Shown: one piece after another, positions 36,834 to 44,762 of the stretch | Layout of the letters: every line of letters starts with the position of its first letter | How positions within the stretch are numbered: position 1 is the stretch's first letter | NCBI RefSeq assembly: GCF_010500845.1 | Contig: NZ_JAAAMI010000004.1 | Coordinates: forward strand, 248,001 to 312,000 | Direction of reading: 5' to 3' | Source: Flagellimonas sediminis | Lineage (GTDB): Bacteria; Bacteroidota; Bacteroidia; Flavobacteriales; Flavobacteriaceae | DNA length: 64,000 bases | Translations under genes and position numbers: made by a program | Notes under the pieces: model-generated | Database searches by the model: none | Told to the model about the DNA's origin: nothing | The model's input: only the letters and a program-made list of their open reading frames with translations

Positions 36834-37040
36834 CTAATTTTGTGCTGTTTTTCTTTTGAAAAGATTACAACAGCATCCTTTGTTTGGCAAAAAGGAGATC
36901 CAAACCATGGTCATTCCAGAATAGAAAAATGGAAAATAGGTATTGTAATCCCATCCATCAAATTTTCCGAAGATACCTATGAGACCGCCTATGATACCAA
37001 CGGCGATGATTACTATTTGCGATGTTCTAAGTTTTTTCAT
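36834..37040 (-). CDS. Small membrane protein upstream of the LytTR system
   Basis: This 68-residue product has two hydrophobic segments (about 8-25 and 36-53) separated by a short polar turn (KFDGWDYNT), then a C-terminal tail with three adjacent Cys (GCCCNLFKRK). I know no family for it. It lies 74 bases before the kinase gene and 30 bases after a 17-codon hydrophobic frame, all downstream of a LytTR-like operator. A role as target, sensor partner or effector of the two-component system is inference. Confidence 0.6.
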   Translation of the reverse strand: MKKLRTSQIVIIAVGIIGGLIGIFGKFDGWDYNTYFPFFYSGMTMVWISFLPNKGCCCNLFKRKTAQN

Positions 37041-37070
37041 GACTTTTTGTTTTACAGATGGCCTGCCTGA

Positions 37071-37124
37071 TTATAGCAGAATGCTTACTAATACGGCGAT
37101 AATCAATTTTGCAAGTACGATCAT
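37071..37124 (-). CDS. Putative 17-residue hydrophobic micropeptide
   Basis: An ATG at 37124 opens a 17-codon frame, MIVLAKLIIAVLVSILL, that stops at TAA. It is one membrane helix with a single Lys. The frame begins just downstream of a TACTTTAG -7-like box and a LytTR-like operator and lies 30 bases before the 68-residue membrane protein. It is very short and could be chance, but composition and position favour a real peptide of the KdpF or regulatory-peptide kind. Confidence 0.4.
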   Translation of the reverse strand: MIVLAKLIIAVLVSILL

Positions 37125-37149
37125 GGCTTTTTGATTTGTGATTGTTTGG

Positions 37150-37157
37150 CTAAAGTA
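37150..37157 (-). promoter_or_regulatory. -7-like box for the small membrane-protein operon
   Basis: The minus strand reads TACTTTAG, seven of eight matches to TAnnTTTG. It has no good -33 box, as expected for an activated promoter. The LytTR-like repeats lie about 49-77 bases upstream of the predicted start. Confidence 0.4.
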
Positions 37158-37191
37158 AAACAAGTCAATTGTCCTGAAACCGGAATTATGA

Positions 37192-37220
37192 CCAATGGTA
37201 AATAGGATTACTTGAACGGT
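37192..37220 (-). promoter_or_regulatory. LytTR-type operator, two direct repeats, 21-base period
   Basis: The minus strand reads ACCGTTCA (37213-37220), 13 bases, then ACCATTGG (37192-37199). The architecture (two 8-9 base direct repeats, one every two helical turns) and the ACCG/A start match sites of LytTR regulators such as BtsR of E. coli. The linked regulator at 34983-35705 is the natural candidate. Binding is inferred. Confidence 0.5.
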
Positions 37221-37267
37221 AAAAGATGAGAAATGATGAATATTTCGGACATGTAGCTGAATCTTTG

Positions 37268-37792
37268 CTATTTAGCTTTTGGTGGGAACTTGGAAAACAC
37301 CTTTTTCACCAAAGCCCTTAAATTGCTTTCCCTGACACTGGGCGAGGCATTCTCCCTATAACCACTCTGGGCGGTGGCTTGCCAGAACAGGGCATCCCTT
37401 TGGGCATCCACAAAATCGAATTGAATGTTCCTCTGGATACCGGGACTACCAACAGGTAACCCAAGGGATATGCCACCGCCAACGTTACGTCCTCCTCCAC
37501 CGATACCAACTCCTACAGAACTGCTAGGGGCCCCTTGGAATTCATTACTTAGGATATTCACAAAGAAGTCAGGCTCTTCGGCCAATCGGTAGCCTCTTAT
37601 TGACATGGTCGAATCCAAAATGCGTATTAGACGTTTCTCATCCAATTGACTGAGGCCGGTATGCATATCGGAATAGTAGTTATAGGTAGTATAGTTTGAC
37701 AAGTCAATATCCTTGTCATAGTCATAATTCACTCTTACGGAAGTACAGGAGAGCAACAGGAAAACCAATAAAAAGGAATATACAAAGCGCAT
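37268..37792 (-). CDS. DUF4136-family lipoprotein
   Basis: This product is 174 residues when started at the Met at 37792; another Met lies three codons upstream. A lipoprotein signal has Cys16 (FLLLSC). The pattern YDYDKDIDLSNYTTYNYY followed by a Gly-rich middle (VGVGIGGGGRNVGGG) is typical of DUF4136 proteins, envelope lipoproteins of unknown function common in Bacteroidota. It stands alone, 64 bases from obgE. Confidence 0.82.
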   Translation of the reverse strand: MRFVYSFLLVFLLLSCTSVRVNYDYDKDIDLSNYTTYNYYSDMHTGLSQLDEKRLIRILDSTMSIRGYRLAEEPDFFVNILSNEFQGAPSSSVGVGIGGGGRNVGGGISLGLPVGSPGIQRNIQFDFVDAQRDALFWQATAQSGYRENASPSVRESNLRALVKKVFSKFPPKAK

Positions 37793-37856
37793 AAATGGCA
37801 AATCTGATTCCCTTAAAATTAGACAATTAAATGATTGGATAAGGAAAGAAGGGCCT

Positions 37857-38858
37857 TTATTCGTTCAACAGTGCCCACAGTTTATCTTTCAACGTTTGTA
37901 TGCCCAAACCACTTACTGAGGAGATGAACATATAGGGAACATCTTTAAAATCCTCCATCATATCCTCGCTCATTTCTTGTATGAGTTCAGCATCCAACAT
38001 ATCACATTTGGAGATCACAACGAATCGGTTTTTATCCAATAACTCCGGATTGTACCGCTCCAATTCTCCTAAAAGGATATTGTATTCTTGACTAATATCC
38101 TTGCTATCGGCAGGAATCAAAAACAATAGGGTGGCATTCCGTTCAATATGACGTAAGAAATAGTGGCCCAAACCTTTGCCTTCGGCAGCCCCTTCAATGA
38201 TGCCCGGGATATCGGCCATCACAAAACTTTGAAAATCGCGATATTCCACAATGCCCAAATTGGGTTTCAGTGTGGTAAACTCGTAATCGGCAATCTTTGG
38301 TTTTGCCGAGGTCATGGCAGAAAGCAAGGTAGATTTCCCAGCATTTGGGAATCCCACAAGTCCTACATCGGCCAAAACTTTCAATTCCAAAGTTACTTGG
38401 GTGTCCTGACCAGGAATACCAGGTTGCGCATAACGAGGGGTTTGGTTAGTAGCGGTCCTAAAATGCCAGTTTCCACGACCACCCATACCACCTTCCAAAA
38501 GAATCCTTTCCTCTTGGTCCCCAGTAATCTCAAAAAGGATATCATTGGTTTCCGTATCGCGTACCACTGTACCCAAGGGTACTTCCATATACACATCGGT
38601 ACCATCGGCACCCGTACTTCGGCTTTTACCTCCATGTTCCCCATGGCCTGCCTTAAAATGCCTTTGGAACTTGAAGTGATAAAGCGTCCAAAGGTTTTTA
38701 TTGCCCCGTACTATTACGTGGCCACCACGGCCGCCATCACCACCATCGGGACCTCCCTTGGCCACATATTTTTCACGGTGCAGGTGCGCAGAGCCCTTGC
38801 CCCCGTTACCGGAAGAGACATGTACCTTCACATAATCCACAAAATTGCCCTCGGTCAT
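37857..38858 (-). CDS. obgE: GTPase Obg/CgtA
   Basis: Obg is an essential GTPase of late 50S assembly and stress response. The 333-residue product has the Gly-rich Obg domain (1 to about 158, with [20 protein letters not shown]). The G domain follows with [18 protein letters not shown] and SKCD (G4). There is no C-terminal extension beyond the G domain. It follows the hpt-adk fusion by 48 bases and is probably co-transcribed with it. Confidence 0.95.
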   Translation of the reverse strand: MTEGNFVDYVKVHVSSGNGGKGSAHLHREKYVAKGGPDGGDGGRGGHVIVRGNKNLWTLYHFKFQRHFKAGHGEHGGKSRSTGADGTDVYMEVPLGTVVRDTETNDILFEITGDQEERILLEGGMGGRGNWHFRTATNQTPRYAQPGIPGQDTQVTLELKVLADVGLVGFPNAGKSTLLSAMTSAKPKIADYEFTTLKPNLGIVEYRDFQSFVMADIPGIIEGAAEGKGLGHYFLRHIERNATLLFLIPADSKDISQEYNILLGELERYNPELLDKNRFVVISKCDMLDAELIQEMSEDMMEDFKDVPYMFISSVSGLGIQTLKDKLWALLNE

Positions 38859-38906
38859 CTTATCGGTTTTAGTTTAAAAGCAAAAGGCCTAAATGGCCAT
38901 AAGAAA

Positions 38907-40016
38907 TCAATCCAAAGATTCTATCACCTGGCTCAAACGAGTGGTGATCTCATCAATTTCCCCGATTCCGTTCACAGAATGGAACTTGCCCTGCTTTTGG
39001 TAGTAGGCTTTAAGAGGTGCCGTCTTTTCGTTGTATTCGTCAAAACGGTTACGGATCTTACTTTCGTCCTGATCATCGGAACGACCGCTTACCTTCCCGC
39101 GCTCCAGCAAACGGGCCACCAAAATATCATCATCGGCTTCCAAGGCAATAGTGGCATCTACCCTCATATTCTTGGATTCCAAAAAATTGTCTAATGCTTC
39201 GGCCTGGGCAGCAGTACGTGGAAATCCATCAAAAATAAAACCAGCGGCATCCGGATTTTTCTCCACTTCGTCCTTCAGCATGTCTATGGTCACCGCATCG
39301 GGAACCAAATCTCCTCTATCGATATAAGATTTGGCCAACTTGCCCAAATCTGTACCGTTTTGGATGTTATAGCGAAAAACATCCCCAGTAGAAATGTGTT
39401 TTAGATTATACTTTTCTTTTAAAAACCCGGCCTGGGTACCTTTTCCGGCCCCTGGCTTGCCAAAAAGCACTATGTTGATCATATTAGCTTGATTTAATTG
39501 GTAAACTTCCCTCAGGTTCCTGCCCAACTCGTTGTAATCCAGTCCATATCCCACGATAAAATTATCTGGGATGTCCAATCCGATATAATCTATCGGATAC
39601 TCGCCATTATACACTTCCGATTTATAGAACAGGGCAGCTATCTTGAATTCCTTTACATTGGTATTGGAGAACAGGTGTACCAACTGCTTCAATGTGCGGC
39701 CGGTATCCACAACATCCTCCAAAATGATTACGCTCTTTCCCTCCATTTCCTCAGGAACATCCAATAAGGTTTCCACAATTCCTGTGGAGGTGAGTCCCTG
39801 GTACGAACTCAATCGCACAAAGGAAACTTCACATGGATGTTGGTAGGCCTTCAAAAAATCGGAAACGAACATAAAGGCACCATTGAGGACCCCTACGAAC
39901 AAAGGCACCTCATCCTTATAATCCTTGGCGATGTCCTTGGCCATTTTTGCAATGGCATTGAGGATCTGCTCCTCTTTAAGATAAGGTTTAAAAAATTTAT
40001 CGTGAAGCTTGATCAC
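38907..40016 (-). CDS. Fused hypoxanthine phosphoribosyltransferase-adenylate kinase
   Basis: Two purine enzymes are joined in one 369-residue chain. Residues 1 to about 175 are a phosphoribosyltransferase with the PRPP loop VIILEDVVDTGRT (96-108), which salvages hypoxanthine and guanine. Residues 179-369 are a complete short-form adenylate kinase with P-loop GKPGAGKGT (186-194), DGFPRTAAQAEAL and the GRSDD lid region. The internal Met179 could start a free kinase. The fusion is known in Flavobacteriia and accounts for the missing adk near secY. It lies upstream of obgE and is divergent from purK. Confidence 0.93.
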   Translation of the reverse strand: MIKLHDKFFKPYLKEEQILNAIAKMAKDIAKDYKDEVPLFVGVLNGAFMFVSDFLKAYQHPCEVSFVRLSSYQGLTSTGIVETLLDVPEEMEGKSVIILEDVVDTGRTLKQLVHLFSNTNVKEFKIAALFYKSEVYNGEYPIDYIGLDIPDNFIVGYGLDYNELGRNLREVYQLNQANMINIVLFGKPGAGKGTQAGFLKEKYNLKHISTGDVFRYNIQNGTDLGKLAKSYIDRGDLVPDAVTIDMLKDEVEKNPDAAGFIFDGFPRTAAQAEALDNFLESKNMRVDATIALEADDDILVARLLERGKVSGRSDDQDESKIRNRFDEYNEKTAPLKAYYQKQGKFHSVNGIGEIDEITTRLSQVIESLD

Positions 40017-40041
40017 AGTATTCTCGTTATGGTCAGGTTGG

Positions 40042-40049
40042 CAAAGATA
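40042..40049 (-). promoter_or_regulatory. -7 box of the hpt-adk/obgE operon
   Basis: The minus strand reads TATCTTTG, a full TAnnTTTG match, 25 bases before the ATG at 40016. The -33 region is weak (GGTT at about the right distance). Confidence 0.5.
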
Positions 40050-40103
40050 GCATTTTTACAGGTGGTATAACCTTAGATCTTTCATACCTTCATGGATTTC
40101 ATG

Positions 40104-40111
40104 TATTTTTG
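40104..40111 (+). promoter_or_regulatory. -7 box of purK
   Basis: TATTTTTG fits TAnnTTTG and lies 23 bases before the purK ATG at 40135. No clear TTG is found 19 bases upstream. Confidence 0.5.
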
Positions 40112-40134
40112 CTTTCATTCCAATTCGCTGATCA

Positions 40135-41289
40135 ATGCAATTTTTTTCATCCAACTTTAAACTGGGAATCTTAGGAGGAGGACAATTGGGCAAGATGATG
40201 CTCTACGAAACCCGTAAATGGGACATTTACACCAAAGTAATGGATGCGGCGGCAGATGCCCCCTGTAAAATTGCATGCAACGAATTTGTTCAGGGCAGTT
40301 TGATGGATTACGACGCAGTATACCAATTTGGACAGGATGTGGATGTGCTCACCATTGAAATTGAGAATGTGAACCTTGATGCCTTGGAAAAATTGGAGCA
40401 TGGGGGCAAAAAGGTATTCCCTCCCACCAAAACGCTTAGAACCATACAGAACAAGGCCACACAAAAGTTGTTCTATACGGATCATGAAATTCCCACGGCT
40501 CCCTTTACCCGCTTTGCCTATACCTCAGAAATTGAGGACAGCATTCACAATGGTGGATTGCAATTGCCCTTTGTTTGGAAAAGTGCGCAATTTGGGTACG
40601 ATGGCCAAGGCGTAAAAGTGGTCCGCAAAATAGAAGATTTACAAGGTCTACCCAATGTGGAATGTATTGCGGAACACATGATCGACTTTAAGAACGAATT
40701 GGCGGTGATCGTGGCCCGTAACACCAAAGGTGAAGTGGCTACCTATCCAGTGGTGGAGATGGAATTCCACCCCGAAGCCAATCAAGTGGAATATGTGATC
40801 TGCCCAGCCCGAATAGACCCAAAAGTGGCGGAAAAGGCAAAGGAAATAGCCTTGAAAGTTTCGGAACACATGAACCAAATCGGTCTTTTGGCCGTTGAAA
40901 TGTTCCAGACCCAGGACGATCAAATTTTAGTGAACGAAGTGGCTCCAAGGCCGCATAACAGTGGTCATTATAGTATTGAAGCCAGTTATACCAACCAGTT
41001 TGAACAACATATTCGTGCCATTTTGGGATTGCCTTTGGGCAAAACCGATAGCAAGGTGGCAGGTGTTATGGTAAACTTGGTAGGAGCAGAAGGCCATACC
41101 GGTGATGTGGTGTACCAAAACATGGAACAGATCTTGAAAATGGAAGGGGTTACCCCACACATTTATGGAAAAAGACAAACCAGGCCTTTCCGAAAAATGG
41201 GACATGTCACCATTGTGGACGAGGATATGGCCCGGGCCCGTGAAGTGGCACAAAAAGTAAAGGAAACGATTAAAGTGATAAGTGAATAA
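40135..41289 (+). CDS. purK: 5-(carboxyamino)imidazole ribonucleotide synthase
   Basis: PurK uses ATP and bicarbonate to carboxylate AIR to N5-CAIR in purine synthesis. The 384-residue product has the ATP-grasp fold: N-terminal LGILGGGQLGKMM, the lid region FVWKSAQFGYDGQGVKVV around residue 150, and NEVAPRPHNSGHYSIEA with metal-ligand residues. It ends just before purE, so the two form an operon as expected for consecutive steps. Confidence 0.95.
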   Translation: MQFFSSNFKLGILGGGQLGKMMLYETRKWDIYTKVMDAAADAPCKIACNEFVQGSLMDYDAVYQFGQDVDVLTIEIENVNLDALEKLEHGGKKVFPPTKTLRTIQNKATQKLFYTDHEIPTAPFTRFAYTSEIEDSIHNGGLQLPFVWKSAQFGYDGQGVKVVRKIEDLQGLPNVECIAEHMIDFKNELAVIVARNTKGEVATYPVVEMEFHPEANQVEYVICPARIDPKVAEKAKEIALKVSEHMNQIGLLAVEMFQTQDDQILVNEVAPRPHNSGHYSIEASYTNQFEQHIRAILGLPLGKTDSKVAGVMVNLVGAEGHTGDVVYQNMEQILKMEGVTPHIYGKRQTRPFRKMGHVTIVDEDMARAREVAQKVKETIKVISE

Positions 41290-41290
41290 T

Positions 41291-41782
41291 ATGAGCAAAG
41301 TAGCCGTGATCATGGGGAGCACCAGTGACCTTCCAGTTATGCAGGACGCGTTGGATATATTGAAAGAATTTGGGATTGCCGTGGACGTGGACATTGTTTC
41401 CGCACACCGCACCCCCGAAAAACTGTTCGATTTTGGCAAAAATGCCCACAAAAATGGGTACAACGTAATCATAGCGGGAGCAGGCGGTGCAGCTCACCTA
41501 CCTGGGATGGTCGCATCCTTGTCACCTCTACCCGTAATTGGTGTGCCCATAAAGAGCAGTAATTCCATTGATGGATGGGATTCGGTACTATCCATACTTC
41601 AGATGCCAGGTGGAGTACCAGTGGCTACGGTAGCACTGAACGGTGCCAAAAATGCCGGTATTTTGGCCGCACAGATCATCGGCAGTTCCGATAGCCAAGT
41701 TTTGGCGAAAATGGAAGCCTACAAAGAATCACTGAAGGAAAAAGTGATCAAAGGAGCAGAAGAGGTCAGGAAAAAATCCTAA
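41291..41782 (+). CDS. purE: N5-CAIR mutase, catalytic subunit
   Basis: PurE converts N5-CAIR to CAIR in the cytoplasm. The ATG at 41291 (MSKVAVIMGSTSDLPVMQDA) gives 163 residues; a GTG three codons upstream overlaps purK and is unlikely. The active-site SAHRTPEKL and AGAGGAAHLPGMVA segments of class I PurE are present. It directly follows the purK stop, with a one-base gap. Confidence 0.95.
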   Translation: MSKVAVIMGSTSDLPVMQDALDILKEFGIAVDVDIVSAHRTPEKLFDFGKNAHKNGYNVIIAGAGGAAHLPGMVASLSPLPVIGVPIKSSNSIDGWDSVLSILQMPGGVPVATVALNGAKNAGILAAQIIGSSDSQVLAKMEAYKESLKEKVIKGAEEVRKKS

Positions 41783-41795
41783 TATCAAGGATGGC

Positions 41796-42206
41796 ATGAG
41801 CTATAATCAAATTGGCATATTGTTGGCCATTGGAGTCATTGCCTTTGTTGGGATCACTTGGAAAAAAGTAAGCAACCCCTACCTAAAAAGTTTATGGAGA
41901 ACTGCACTTTTGGTATTTACCCTCTATGCTGCACTGTTGATCTATATTGAAATCCATTGGCAATTTATAGAAGAGTACGCTAGTAAATATGACCTTAACG
42001 GCAATGGATTTGTAGATCTGAACGAGTATTCCGAAGAAGCCATTGCCGCCATGAACAAAAAAACCAATGGAAAGAACATCAGAATCTTAGCCCCAGCCAC
42101 CATGGCCGCTTTGGCATCGATCATCGGATTTGCCTATTTGATATCCGACCTATTTGTGATTCGTTTGAAGAGTCAGGAAAATAGCAATGAAATTGAAACC
42201 ACATGA
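41796..42206 (+). CDS. Three-helix membrane protein with one EF-hand (copy 1)
   Basis: This 136-residue protein has hydrophobic segments at about 6-22, 34-54 and 101-123. A canonical calcium-binding EF-hand loop lies between the second and third segments at residues 66-77 (DLNGNGFVDLNE, with Asp, Asn, Asn, Asp and Glu in ligand positions). The neighbouring gene is a clear paralogue with the loop at the same residues. I know no named family. The loop is probably outside the cytoplasm, where calcium is abundant. It follows purE by 13 bases. Confidence 0.72.
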   Translation: MSYNQIGILLAIGVIAFVGITWKKVSNPYLKSLWRTALLVFTLYAALLIYIEIHWQFIEEYASKYDLNGNGFVDLNEYSEEAIAAMNKKTNGKNIRILAPATMAALASIIGFAYLISDLFVIRLKSQENSNEIETT

Positions 42207-42592
42207 GCCCCAATAGTATAGGAATCTTGATAGGAATTTGTGGTTTGATGGTTATTTTTCTAACCAAAAACAAAGCGAATACTCTCTTTACCAAAAAATT
42301 ATGGCATACTTCATTGATCCTTTTCTTGTCATACACTATATTATTGCTATTTGTTGAAATTCGATGGGAATACCTTCAGTACTATGCGAGCCGTTTTGAT
42401 TTGAACCAAGACGGAACCTTGGATTGGAACGAATCAACAGATGAGGCACTTAATGCTTTGCAAAAAGCATCACACGATACTGCTCGGAATTTTGCTTTTC
42501 TGACCACGGCTTTGTTTTCAACTTTAATAGCTACTCTTTTTTTTATTGCAAATCATTTATTTTCTAAAAAATCTAAAAATCCAAGCATCTAA
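42203..42592 (+). CDS. Three-helix membrane protein with one EF-hand (copy 2)
   Basis: This 129-residue paralogue of the preceding gene overlaps it by four bases (ATGA). Membrane segments lie at about 5-20, 34-53 and 97-118, and the EF-hand loop is again exactly at residues 66-77 (DLNQDGTLDWNE). The flanks (WEYLQYYASRFDLN against WQFIEEYASKYDLN in copy 1) show clear duplication. The C-terminus is basic (SKKSKNPSI). Function unknown; a hetero-oligomer with copy 1 is plausible. The M3 peptidase gene starts one base after its stop codon. Confidence 0.72.
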   Translation: MSPNSIGILIGICGLMVIFLTKNKANTLFTKKLWHTSLILFLSYTILLLFVEIRWEYLQYYASRFDLNQDGTLDWNESTDEALNALQKASHDTARNFAFLTTALFSTLIATLFFIANHLFSKKSKNPSI

Positions 42593-42593
42593 C

Positions 42594-44627
42594 ATGTCCA
42601 ACAATAAAAATCCCTTATTGGAGCCTTTTGACCAAGCTCCCTTTTCAAAAATAAAGAACGATCATTTTAAACCAGCCTTTCTTCAGGCTATGGACGATGC
42701 CCGGAAAGAAATTGACGAAATTGTAGCCAATCCAGAACCTCCAACTTTCAGCAATACATTGGAGGCCCTTGATTTTGTAGGACAGCAATTGGACCGCATT
42801 TCCAGTATTTTTTTCAACCTTAATTCTGCGGAAACCAATGAGGAAATTCAAAAAATAGCCCAGGAAGTTTCTCCCTTATTATCCGAATTCAGTAATGACA
42901 TTACGTTGAATCAAGGTCTTTTTGAGCGCATCAAAACCGTTTATGAGCAAAGGAAAAGTCTGGATTTGACACCGGAACAGTACACCCTTTTGGACAAGAA
43001 ATACAAAAGTTTCAGCAGAAATGGGGCCAATCTGAACGAACCGGACAAGAAACGCCTTCGGGAAATTGATACGGAACTTTCCAAATTAAAACTGAAATTC
43101 GGTGAAAATGTATTGGCCGAAACCAACAAATATGAACTTCTTATCACCAATGAGGAAGACCTGAAAGGACTGCCAGAAGGCACTGTGGAAGCCGCGGCAC
43201 ATTTGGCAGAGTCCAAAGGAAAAAAAGGTTGGCTTATCACCCTGGAGTATCCTAGCTATATTCCGTTTATGAAATATGCGGAGAACAGGGAACTGCGTAA
43301 AAAATTGGCCATCGCCTTTGGCAGCAAGGGATTCCATAATGATGAACTGGACAACCAACAAAATGTATTGAGGATTGTGAACCTCAGGTTTCAACGTGCC
43401 AACTTGTTGGGATATGCGACCCATGCCGATTTTGTTTTGGAAGAACGCATGGCCGAAACCCCAACCAAAGTTTTGGAATTCCTGAATGAACTATTGACCA
43501 AGGCAAAACCAGCCGCCGAAAGGGAATACACCGAGTTGGAAAACTACGCAAAGGAATTGGACGGCATCGATCGTTTGGAGAAATGGGACAGTGCTTTTTA
43601 TTCTGAAAAGTTGAAGCAGAAATTGTTCAACTTGGATGATGAGAAACTAAAACCCTATTTCAAGCTGGAAAATGTGATCAAGGGCGTGTTTTTGGTGGCC
43701 GAAAAATTGTTCGGTCTTCAGTTCAAAGAAGTTTCAACTATTGAAAAATACCATCCTGAAGTGAAGACCTACGAGGTTTATGATGATACCAACAACTTCA
43801 TTTCGCTTTTCTATGCCGATTTTCATCCAAGAACCGGTAAGCGCGATGGGGCTTGGATGACTTCTTTCAAATCACAATACACCTTGAACGGAAAGAACAG
43901 TAGACCACATATTTCAAACGTGTGCAACTTCACCCGTTCCACCAGTACCAAACCTTCCTTGCTTACTTTTAACGAGGTAACGACCTTGTTCCATGAATTT
44001 GGACATGGGCTTCATGGTATGTTGGCCAATACCACCTATCCGAGTCTGTCCGGCACATCGGTTTATTGGGACTTTGTGGAACTGCCCAGCCAGGTAATGG
44101 AAAATTGGTGTTATGAAAAAGAGGCATTGGAGCTTTTTGCATTTCATTACGAAACCGGCGAATTGATCCCCATGGAATTGGTTGAAAAAATCAAGGAATC
44201 TGCCAACTTCCAAGAAGGATTGGCAACGGTTCGCCAATTGAGCTTTGGCTTTTTGGACATGGCCTGGCACGGGAAGGATCCTTCCAATGTAAAAGATGTA
44301 AAAGCATATGAGACAGAAGCCTTCATAAGCACCAACCTGTTCCCTGAAACGCCAGAAACCTGCATGAGCACTTCATTTTCCCATATTTTCCAAGGTGGTT
44401 ATTCCTCTGGATACTACAGTTACAAATGGTCCGAGGTATTGGATGCTGATGCGTTTGCCTATTTTAAGGAGCATGGTATTTTCAACAGGGAAATTGCAGA
44501 CAAGTTCAGGGAACATGTGCTCTCCAAAGGAGGTACGGAAAACCCCATGGAACTATACAAAAGGTTCAGGGGAGCCGAACCTAACATTGATGCATTATTG
44601 GAAAGAGCGGGATTGTTGAAAAGTTGA
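42594..44627 (+). CDS. dcp: M3-family metallopeptidase (peptidyl-dipeptidase Dcp type)
   Basis: This is a zinc oligopeptidase that cleaves short peptides, in Dcp by releasing C-terminal dipeptides. I start it at 42594 (MSNNKNPLLEPFDQAPF), giving 677 residues; an upstream Met overlaps the EF-hand gene. The HEFGH zinc site is at about 467-471, followed by the third ligand region. The C-terminal YSYKWSEVLDADAF and the closing GAEPNIDALLERAGL are typical. No signal peptide is seen, so it is likely cytoplasmic. Confidence 0.92.
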   Translation: MSNNKNPLLEPFDQAPFSKIKNDHFKPAFLQAMDDARKEIDEIVANPEPPTFSNTLEALDFVGQQLDRISSIFFNLNSAETNEEIQKIAQEVSPLLSEFSNDITLNQGLFERIKTVYEQRKSLDLTPEQYTLLDKKYKSFSRNGANLNEPDKKRLREIDTELSKLKLKFGENVLAETNKYELLITNEEDLKGLPEGTVEAAAHLAESKGKKGWLITLEYPSYIPFMKYAENRELRKKLAIAFGSKGFHNDELDNQQNVLRIVNLRFQRANLLGYATHADFVLEERMAETPTKVLEFLNELLTKAKPAAEREYTELENYAKELDGIDRLEKWDSAFYSEKLKQKLFNLDDEKLKPYFKLENVIKGVFLVAEKLFGLQFKEVSTIEKYHPEVKTYEVYDDTNNFISLFYADFHPRTGKRDGAWMTSFKSQYTLNGKNSRPHISNVCNFTRSTSTKPSLLTFNEVTTLFHEFGHGLHGMLANTTYPSLSGTSVYWDFVELPSQVMENWCYEKEALELFAFHYETGELIPMELVEKIKESANFQEGLATVRQLSFGFLDMAWHGKDPSNVKDVKAYETEAFISTNLFPETPETCMSTSFSHIFQGGYSSGYYSYKWSEVLDADAFAYFKEHGIFNREIADKFREHVLSKGGTENPMELYKRFRGAEPNIDALLERAGLLKS

Positions 44628-44762
44628 CTCCTGTCATAAATTTCACACAATATATTTACTATCTTTTCTATCTTAGTTTTAAGTTTTTTAGGAAAATGGA
44701 AGCCAGTCGGTTTCTGACACGACCTGATTATCCCAAAATCTAACCAATCAATTCTTCTTGAA

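Noticed and set aside
38163-39194. A 343-codon open frame on the plus strand
   Set aside because: It is antisense to obgE and the hpt-adk fusion, both of which are certain. The predicted protein has no recognisable domain.
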